Positions 45,931 to 52,027 of a DNA stretch of 52,027 nucleotides are shown here, in pieces. The position numbers were made by a program, and so were the translations under genes. The notes beneath the pieces are model-generated. The model did not search any database. It saw only the letters and a program-made list of their open reading frames with translations, and was not told the DNA's origin. Each line of letters opens with the position of its first letter. Position 1 is the first letter of the stretch. This DNA comes from Flavobacteriaceae bacterium (GTDB lineage: Bacteria; Bacteroidota; Bacteroidia; Flavobacteriales; Flavobacteriaceae): the NCBI GenBank assembly GCA_024643385.1, contig JAHEMZ010000015.1, positions 1 to 52,027 of the forward strand, read 5' to 3'.

Positions 45931-46835
45931 TGAAGGATTTTAAAGTAGATTTTTTTGTTGTGGGTGCCGCCAGAAGCGGAACCACCTCCCTATACAATTA
46001 TCTGAAGCAACATCCCAATATATATCTGCCCAATATTAAAGAGTTAAATTATTTTTCAAAGGTAGAATCCAACCAACGGCAGGACTATGACACACCAAAG
46101 AAAGAAATCCATTATCATACTAAAATAATTAAGTCGCCTGAAGTCTATCAAAACCTTTTTAAGGACGCGAATGAACAACAATTAAAAGGGGATATAAGTC
46201 CGTCGTATTTATGGGATACGTCCACCGCTGAACGAATCTTCGAACACAACCCCAAGGCTAAAATAATCGTCTCTCTTCGCAATCCCGTCGAACGGGCATT
46301 CAGTCATTATTTGATGAATATTAGTGTGGGATACGACGCGGAACCATCCTTTGAAAAGGCAATTCAAGCCGAGGAAAATAGGATATGGGGCGGTGGAAAT
46401 TTGTATCTGGAATGGAGTCGTTATTATGAAAGCCTGAAATCCTATTACGATCTATTTCCAAAAGAGCAAATAAAAGTGCTCATTTTTGAGGATTGGACCT
46501 CAAATAAACAAGAAACTTTGCAAGGTTTGTTCACATTTTTGAATCTGACCCAAATTAAGACGATCGATCATACGGATCTATTCAATCAGAAAACGGGATA
46601 CAAGAATATCAAGACACTTAACTTTTTTCGAAATAAACTGAAAGGAAATTGGGTAGATGCGTTATTGCCTCAGCGTTTAAAAGATCGATTAAAGGACCTG
46701 TTATTCCAAAAGCATGTTGTAAAAACCAAACTTGACCCTGAATGGAACGGGCGGCTAAAAGCTCAATTTAAGGAAGAAGTTCAACGATTGGAAGAATTGA
46801 CCAACTTACCTCTTTTAAAGAGATGGGGCTATTAA
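45930..46835 (+). CDS. sulfotransferase domain protein (PAPS-dependent)
   Basis: The 301-residue soluble protein has the 5'-phosphosulfate-binding loop VVGAARSGTTSLYNYL (about 10-25) and the 3'-phosphate motif SLRNPVERAFSHY, with R117 and S125. These are the two signatures of PAPS sulfotransferases. It probably adds sulfate to a sugar hydroxyl of the glycan or its precursor. It lies between the flippase and a second, unrelated sulfotransferase gene. The start at 45930 overlaps the flippase stop; the longer upstream frame is inside that gene. Confidence 0.9.
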   Translation: MKDFKVDFFVVGAARSGTTSLYNYLKQHPNIYLPNIKELNYFSKVESNQRQDYDTPKKEIHYHTKIIKSPEVYQNLFKDANEQQLKGDISPSYLWDTSTAERIFEHNPKAKIIVSLRNPVERAFSHYLMNISVGYDAEPSFEKAIQAEENRIWGGGNLYLEWSRYYESLKSYYDLFPKEQIKVLIFEDWTSNKQETLQGLFTFLNLTQIKTIDHTDLFNQKTGYKNIKTLNFFRNKLKGNWVDALLPQRLKDRLKDLLFQKHVVKTKLDPEWNGRLKAQFKEEVQRLEELTNLPLLKRWGY

Positions 46836-46850
46836 CTTAAGTAATGAAAC

Positions 46851-47540
46851 ATGATTAGCCATTTAGATAAAGTTGTTTTTGTACATGTGCCAAAAGTAGC
46901 CGGTCAAAGCATTGAACAGATGTTTTTAAAACGACAAGGATTGGATTGGGAAAGCAGAGATAGTTTGTTGCTCCGAAAAAAACTTCCCCACGAAAAAGGC
47001 CCTGAACGATTGGCTCACCTTACGGCGGAGCAATATGTGGATCTAGGGTATTTAGAAAAAGAAAGATTTGATGATTATTTTAAATTTTCATTTGTGCGTA
47101 ATCCCTATAAAAGAGTCTTTTCTTTTTATAATTTTTTAGGATATTCAAGAATAATCAGCTTACGAACTTTTATTAAAGTTGTATTGCCCAAAAAACTAAA
47201 GGAAAGGGATTTCTTTTTCCTTTCCCAATACGATTATCTTTTTGATCATGAAGGCAAATTACTGGTAGATTTTGTGGGACGGCTTGAGAACATAAAAGAG
47301 GATATTCGAGAGGTAATTAATCGAATGGGCTGGGAACCGACCTCCTTACCGCATGTAAATAAATCAAAAGGAGAATGGCGCCGAGCCCTTCGAATTTTAT
47401 GGAATAACCCTACATTAGTAGCACGATTGAAGTTTAGCAATGATCGAAAATCATTTGAAGAACAATTCGATCAAGAACTGAGAAATCTGGTTTCAGAGCT
47501 GTATGAGAAGGATTTTGAAGCATTTGATTATACAAAATAA
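46851..47540 (+). CDS. sulfotransferase family 2 protein
   Basis: This 229-residue protein opens with FVHVPKVAGQSIEQMF (PAPS 5'-binding, about 10-25) and has FSFVRNPYKRVFSFYNF (3'-binding, R83/N84/P85, S91). It matches the carbohydrate sulfotransferase (Sulfotransfer_2) type rather than the first sulfotransferase. It is short for the family but both motifs are intact. Together with the upstream gene it makes two independent sulfation activities in one polysaccharide locus. Confidence 0.85.
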   Translation: MISHLDKVVFVHVPKVAGQSIEQMFLKRQGLDWESRDSLLLRKKLPHEKGPERLAHLTAEQYVDLGYLEKERFDDYFKFSFVRNPYKRVFSFYNFLGYSRIISLRTFIKVVLPKKLKERDFFFLSQYDYLFDHEGKLLVDFVGRLENIKEDIREVINRMGWEPTSLPHVNKSKGEWRRALRILWNNPTLVARLKFSNDRKSFEEQFDQELRNLVSELYEKDFEAFDYTK

Positions 47541-47552
47541 CTTGACCGTTTT

Positions 47553-48785
47553 ATGGGCCAAAGGCTAACGAAAATATCACTGGCACTAATCGTTCTTTCA
47601 CTGTGGAGTGAAAGTTTGGAGATATCATTTATGGTAGCTGCCATTGTATTGTTGCTGAGTTTCCGGGCAAAGTTGTCAAGAGGGATGTTTTCAATGGTGA
47701 TTTTTATGTTGTTGCTTATCTCCATAGGGATGATGGGAATTTTCAAGCTTCAATCAGGGGCTTACGATTTTATTAAGGATCTGATCTATTTCTTGCGTCC
47801 GCTGACAGTGATGCTAGCAACCTATTTCTGCGTGCGAAAACTGGATCGGAAAGCAGATTTTTTTAACATCATCGTGCTATGTGGCTTTGGATTAGCATTG
47901 ATACACTTACTTCATATTGGATCGCAAATACTATTTATCAAACCAAGCTTGGATAAATTCAGAGGCTTATTCGGCAGGTTGAATCATGTCGAGATGATCG
48001 CCCTGTTTGTAGTGATGTGTGTAAAAGATTTGCCTGTCAAAAAAACAAGATTTAAAGCGGTTTATCAGTTTTTAGTCGTATGCCTTATTGTATCCTTTTT
48101 GCTCTATTTTTCCAGAACCATGATGATGGTATTCGTGCTTATGGTATTGGCCTATTTTGGATACTTGAAGTTAAATGCACGGGGAGCTATGGCTTTTGGG
48201 ATACTATTTATCTTGTCCGGGGCATTTGTCCTCTTTCTGGCAAATTATGACCCTTCCAAAGAGAGGGATCCGGGAATTACAACCCGATTCCTAGAAAAAA
48301 TGAAGAATTCCTACACAGAGGCTTTTGAACCAATCGAATTCGATCCTTATAAGCAGGATCGAAGAGAACTATGGCCGCGATGGAGAGCCTTTGAGGCCAA
48401 CCTTGTGCTGACACAGGTTGATAAGGAAAGGAAATGGATCCTAGGAAAGGGTTTTGGCTCCACGGTGGACGTTGGTTTTGAAATTAAACTGGATGGAGAG
48501 GACATACAGTACTTGCCTACCGTGCATAACGGAATGTCTTACGTCTATATGAAAACCGGACTTTTAGGAATTTTAGTCTACCTGATTATTATTGGAACAT
48601 TATATCGTTACTATTATAAAGAAGAAGAAGAACACCCGGGAACGGTCAATTATAACAGGATGTTGACCGCCATTGCATTTTATATGTTTACGGCGAGTAT
48701 GGTTGTTACCGGTATATTTAAACCCTATGAAATGGTAACCTTCCTTATAGGAGGTGTTTTTGCTTTAAAACAATTTGACAGGTGA
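47553..48785 (+). CDS. O-antigen ligase/polymerase-like membrane protein (first of two)
   Basis: The 410-residue protein has about 10-12 hydrophobic helices and a large loop (about 245-310) with DPYKQDRRELWPRW and LPTVHNGMSYVYMKTGLLG. The HNGxxxxxxxxG pattern near residue 335 is the Wzy_C signature. It could be a Wzy polymerase or a WaaL-type ligase. The stop overlaps the following glycosyltransferase start by 4 bases (GTGA). Confidence 0.75.
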   Translation: MGQRLTKISLALIVLSLWSESLEISFMVAAIVLLLSFRAKLSRGMFSMVIFMLLLISIGMMGIFKLQSGAYDFIKDLIYFLRPLTVMLATYFCVRKLDRKADFFNIIVLCGFGLALIHLLHIGSQILFIKPSLDKFRGLFGRLNHVEMIALFVVMCVKDLPVKKTRFKAVYQFLVVCLIVSFLLYFSRTMMMVFVLMVLAYFGYLKLNARGAMAFGILFILSGAFVLFLANYDPSKERDPGITTRFLEKMKNSYTEAFEPIEFDPYKQDRRELWPRWRAFEANLVLTQVDKERKWILGKGFGSTVDVGFEIKLDGEDIQYLPTVHNGMSYVYMKTGLLGILVYLIIIGTLYRYYYKEEEEHPGTVNYNRMLTAIAFYMFTASMVVTGIFKPYEMVTFLIGGVFALKQFDR

Positions 48786-49885
48786 GGATCGGAATTTTAG
48801 GCACTAGAGGTATACCTAACTACCATGGCGGATTTGAACAATTCGCCGAATTTTTTGCAACCTTTCTGGCCGAGAAGGGACATCAGGTATTTGTTTATTC
48901 TTCGTCCAGTCATCCTTATAAGGAACCAACTTTCAATGGCGCTACGATCATACATTGTAAAGATCCCGAAGACAACATAGGCACCGCCGGACAATTCCTC
49001 TATGATCTCAATTGTATCCTCGACGCCAGAAAGCGAAAATTTGACATATTGCTTCAGTTGGGATATACCAGTAATTCGGTCTGGTATTTTTTACTTCCGT
49101 CAAAATCCATCGTTATTACCAATATGGACGGATTGGAGTGGAAACGTTCCAAGTATAATAAATGGGTTAGGAAGTTTCTCAAAGTGGCAGAGTCCTTGGC
49201 CGTTAAGAGCAGTGATTACCTCATTGCTGATTCCATCGGTATTCAGAATTATTTGAAGGCAACCTACCAGAAGCCTTCGGAATATATTGCTTACGGTGCG
49301 GAATTATTCGACCGGCCTGAACAGGATATTTTGAATAATTATGGTGTGAAGGAAAATAAGTATAATCTCCTCATTGCTCGAATGGAACCGGAGAACAATA
49401 TTGAAACGATCCTAGATGGCGCTGTGGCAGCTGGGGAAAAAATACCCTTTCTGATCATTGGCAAACACGATGTCAATGCATTTGGAGCCTATTTGAAAGA
49501 TAAATACAAGGATCACCCCTATATCAAGTTCATTGGAGGAGTATATAATATGGATCACTTGAACAATCTCCGCTTTTTCTCCCGTTTATATTTTCATGGA
49601 CACAGTGTTGGAGGTACAAATCCCTCACTCCTGGAGGCGATGGCAAGTAACGCATTGATTATTGCTCACCGAAACGAATTCAATGGTCATATTTTGAAAG
49701 AGGACGCCTTTTATTTTGAAACGGCTAAGGAAGTGGCGGAATATATCGACGGTGTCAAGGATAAATCTCAATTCCGGGATTTGTTAGAGAATAATAAACG
49801 CAAAATAGAACAGTTATTCTCATGGGAATTGATCAACCAGCAATATTTAGACTTTTTCAAAAGGGTTCATGAAAAATCTCATTAA
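48782..49885 (+). CDS. glycosyltransferase, GT4-like with DUF1972 N-terminal domain
   Basis: The 367-residue enzyme uses a GTG start inside the preceding stop. The N-terminal MRIGILGTRGIPNYHGGFEQ is the mark of DUF1972/RgpA-type rhamnosyltransferases. The C-terminal GT-B domain has ARMEPENNIETILDG and HGHSVGGTNPSLLEAM. With dTDP-rhamnose made upstream, a rhamnosyltransferase role is reasonable but inferred. It overlaps the next gene by 17 bases. Confidence 0.85.
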   Translation: MRIGILGTRGIPNYHGGFEQFAEFFATFLAEKGHQVFVYSSSSHPYKEPTFNGATIIHCKDPEDNIGTAGQFLYDLNCILDARKRKFDILLQLGYTSNSVWYFLLPSKSIVITNMDGLEWKRSKYNKWVRKFLKVAESLAVKSSDYLIADSIGIQNYLKATYQKPSEYIAYGAELFDRPEQDILNNYGVKENKYNLLIARMEPENNIETILDGAVAAGEKIPFLIIGKHDVNAFGAYLKDKYKDHPYIKFIGGVYNMDHLNNLRFFSRLYFHGHSVGGTNPSLLEAMASNALIIAHRNEFNGHILKEDAFYFETAKEVAEYIDGVKDKSQFRDLLENNKRKIEQLFSWELINQQYLDFFKRVHEKSH

Positions 49886-51095
49886 GATAACGCTATCAGA
49901 AAACACTTATGGGTTTCTCATCGGAGCTCTTTTGGTGAGTATTCCTTTGCGCTATGCCTATAGTTCCGTTCTTCTAATCATCCTGTTGGCAGTTGCATTG
50001 CTTTCCAGTTTTTATCATAAAAAGGAGATGCATAAAGGATACTTGGTCTCTTGGGCACTTTTTTTCTTGATGGTCCTTTCCTTACTATGGACTGAAAATT
50101 TTGGAAAGTCTTTGCGAGGATTGGAACGCCAATTGCCTTTTTTAATAATTCCCCTGGCATTTTGGTTGATGCCGAAATTATCGAAATCTGTTTTACATAG
50201 CTCCCTCTTTATTTTCTCGGCAGGATTATCCGTTCTCGCTTTAGCATCGGTCATAATTGCCACCGTTTCCTATGGGACCTCAGGTAATTTGGATGTATTC
50301 TTTTATCACGATTTACTGCTGTTTCTCGACTTGAACGCGATCTATATTTCGGTCATGGTGTCATTGAGCCTACTCTATATGTTATTTTACCGGAAGCGCA
50401 CCATTTGGAATAACGTTATAGGCGCCACCTTACTTATCTTTCTTGTTTTGCTCTCTTCAAAGAACATCATTATCGTAACGGTTATAGCAGGGTTTGTTGG
50501 GTTTTTGATCTCCCGTAGGCTCACACGTAAAAAATGGGCAATTTTAGCCTTAATAGGAGCCGTATTATTTACCATCTTGTACTATAGTCCGCTTAAAGAA
50601 AGATGGAACACAGAATTTTCAACGGATATATCCGATACTTTGACCTGCGATGGATTTTCGGCGGTATACCCATGGACGGGCACGACCTTTCGCTTATTTC
50701 AAACAAGGATATTCTATGAATCCTTCCAAGAGAACGAAGTTTGGTTCACAGGATTTGGGATCAATGCTGCTCAGGATCGGATTGCGGAAAAACAAAAGGA
50801 ATATTTTCTTTATTATGGGTATAATCAATATAATTATCACAACCAATATGTTCAGGCCTTTGCCGAATTAGGGCTACTTGGTTTTGTCTTGATAATATTG
50901 TTTTTTTTGATGCTCGCAAGAAGTTATTTGCAACATAAGGAATTGATGATCCTCTTTTTTATATTGATCATGGCCTCGGTATTTCTTACGGAGACCTACA
51001 TATGGCGGCAGCGCGGCATGATTCATTTTTTAACGCTATATTGTTTATTGATTCATTTATTTCCCACGGATAAAATCATTTCGAAAGTCACATGA
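49869..51095 (+). CDS. O-antigen ligase/polymerase-like membrane protein (second)
   Basis: This 408-residue polytopic protein has about 11 membrane helices and a large periplasmic loop (about 245-320). The Wzy_C motif NYHNQYVQAFAELGLLG begins at 322 (H324). It differs from the first copy, so one may polymerise and the other may ligate the chain to its acceptor. The stop overlaps the next start by 4 bases (ATGA). Confidence 0.85.
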   Translation: MKNLIKITLSENTYGFLIGALLVSIPLRYAYSSVLLIILLAVALLSSFYHKKEMHKGYLVSWALFFLMVLSLLWTENFGKSLRGLERQLPFLIIPLAFWLMPKLSKSVLHSSLFIFSAGLSVLALASVIIATVSYGTSGNLDVFFYHDLLLFLDLNAIYISVMVSLSLLYMLFYRKRTIWNNVIGATLLIFLVLLSSKNIIIVTVIAGFVGFLISRRLTRKKWAILALIGAVLFTILYYSPLKERWNTEFSTDISDTLTCDGFSAVYPWTGTTFRLFQTRIFYESFQENEVWFTGFGINAAQDRIAEKQKEYFLYYGYNQYNYHNQYVQAFAELGLLGFVLIILFFLMLARSYLQHKELMILFFILIMASVFLTETYIWRQRGMIHFLTLYCLLIHLFPTDKIISKVT

Positions 51096-52027
51096 GAATA
51101 TTGGTAGATGCACATGTATTTGATGAAAAATTTCAGGGCTCCAGGACCTATCTCAAAGGAATTTATATTGAATTGTTTCGGCTAAGACCCACGTGGCATT
51201 TTCTTATGGTTGCGCATGATATTGATTCTTTAAAGGATCAATTTGGAACCCCGCAAAACGTTTCTTTTATTCGGCTGAAAAGCCAAAATAAATTTTGGCG
51301 ACTGCTTTACGAGCTGCCGGCGATTATTCGAAAACACAAAGCGGATTACGCTCACTTTCAATATATCGCTCCTTTATTCAAAACGTGTAAATATATCGTC
51401 ACCACTCACGATATTCTTTTTGAAGAACCGGAGTTCAAAAGATATTTTCCGCTTAAATATAGACTCTTGAACGGACTTCTATTTAAAAGATCTACAAAGA
51501 AGGCCGATGTGGTCATAACGGTTTCCGAGTACTCCAAAAATAAGATCGCGGAGCACTACCGAATGGATCCATTTAAAATCCACGTCACTCCAAACGCAAT
51601 TGAAATTCCGCCGGCCAACTTGGTAAAGAGCAATTATATCAGGGAAAATTACGGCTGCGATCGGTATTTACTTTACGTTAGCCGCATTGAGCCGCGGAAG
51701 AATCATCTAGCCTTGTTAAAGGCCTATATCCACCTCAAACTCTACGAGCGAAATTACCAACTTGTCTTTATTGGAGCAAAAGATCTAGATTATCCCGAAA
51801 TGGATGAATATCTGGCGCATCATCAAGATTTGTTTGCGGACAGGGTTTATAACTACGCAAATATTACTCCGGAAATTCTACAGCATTTTTACGTGAACGC
51901 AGAGTGCTTTATCTATCCTTCTTTAGCTGAAGGTTTTGGAATACCTCCTCTCGAGGCGGCGATATGCGACCAACGCGTAATATGTTCTTCGGCTACTGCA
52001 ATGAAGGAGTTTTCCTTTTTTAAATAC
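51092..52027 (+). CDS. glycosyltransferase family 4 protein, 3' end cut by window
   Basis: The first 312 residues are present. The protein opens MRILVDAHVFDEKFQGSRTY, then HDILFEEPEFKRYFPLKYR, and the GT-B nucleotide-sugar domain with SRIEPRKNHLALLKAY and YPSLAEGFGIPPLEAA (catalytic EX7E region). It should transfer a sugar, donor unknown, to the growing repeat unit in the cytoplasm. The reading frame is open to the last base of the window. It overlaps the upstream gene by 4 bases and continues the same operon. Confidence 0.9.
   Translation, partial: MRILVDAHVFDEKFQGSRTYLKGIYIELFRLRPTWHFLMVAHDIDSLKDQFGTPQNVSFIRLKSQNKFWRLLYELPAIIRKHKADYAHFQYIAPLFKTCKYIVTTHDILFEEPEFKRYFPLKYRLLNGLLFKRSTKKADVVITVSEYSKNKIAEHYRMDPFKIHVTPNAIEIPPANLVKSNYIRENYGCDRYLLYVSRIEPRKNHLALLKAYIHLKLYERNYQLVFIGAKDLDYPEMDEYLAHHQDLFADRVYNYANITPEILQHFYVNAECFIYPSLAEGFGIPPLEAAICDQRVICSSATAMKEFSFFKY

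Overview
The window looks like a stretch of a low-GC Bacteroidota chromosome, most likely Flavobacteriaceae. The evidence is the set of lineage-typical families (DUF4175, DUF4837, DUF4349, head-GIN/DUF2807, a GH3-like adenylating enzyme, AlkB-like and sterol-desaturase-like membrane oxygenases), near absence of Shine-Dalgarno sequences, and many TAnnTTTG promoter -7 boxes (often TATCTTTG) just before start codons. Almost everything reads as intact core-genome sequence; I see no prophage, insertion sequence, CRISPR array or integron.

Layout. (1) 1-800: the 5' end of a cation:proton antiporter on the minus strand and a decayed stretch that retains what looks like the N-terminus of an amino-acid permease. 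(2) 0.8-9.3 kb, plus strand: MBL hydrolase, S8 lipoprotein protease, M1 aminopeptidase, rnpA, DUF4349 lipoprotein, S41 protease, sterol-desaturase-like oxygenase and a small conserved protein. (3) 9.3-12.5 kb, minus strand: amt, an ElaA-type acetyltransferase, a CDF zinc transporter and rpiB, followed by about 525 bp of very AT-rich DNA without a gene. (4) 13-23.7 kb: DUF2007, rnr, a GIN-domain protein, a LysE-type exporter, tRNA-Cys, folB, glnS, an SPFH protein, an outer-membrane barrel, gltX and alkB. (5) 23.7-34.7 kb: DUF4175 protein, ybeY, mnmG flanked by two parS sites, a methyltransferase, holB, pgk and a LysM lytic transglycosylase. (6) 34.8-40.2 kb: DUF4837 lipoprotein, tatA, an M23 peptidase, a GH3-like enzyme and a protein with a nucleoside-phosphorylase-like C-terminal half. 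(7) 40.2-52.0 kb: a tightly packed, all-plus surface-polysaccharide locus: rfbBACD for dTDP-L-rhamnose, a Wzz-like protein, a Wzx-like flippase, two sulfotransferases, two O-antigen ligase/polymerase-like proteins and two glycosyltransferases, the last cut by the window end.

How the genes work together. The polysaccharide locus contains sugar-nucleotide supply, assembly, flipping, chain-length control and sulfation, so it probably makes a rhamnose-containing, possibly sulfated, surface glycan. The other operons are mostly housekeeping: RNA processing (rnpA, rnr, ybeY), tRNA charging and modification (glnS, gltX, mnmG, tRNA-Cys), envelope proteolysis and murein remodelling. The most informative non-coding signals are the two parS sites around mnmG, which suggest an origin-proximal location, and the overlapping divergent folB/glnS promoters. 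The best candidate for undescribed biology is the GH3-like enzyme paired with the phosphorylase-like protein at 37.0-40.2 kb. All family assignments were made by reading motifs, without database searches.
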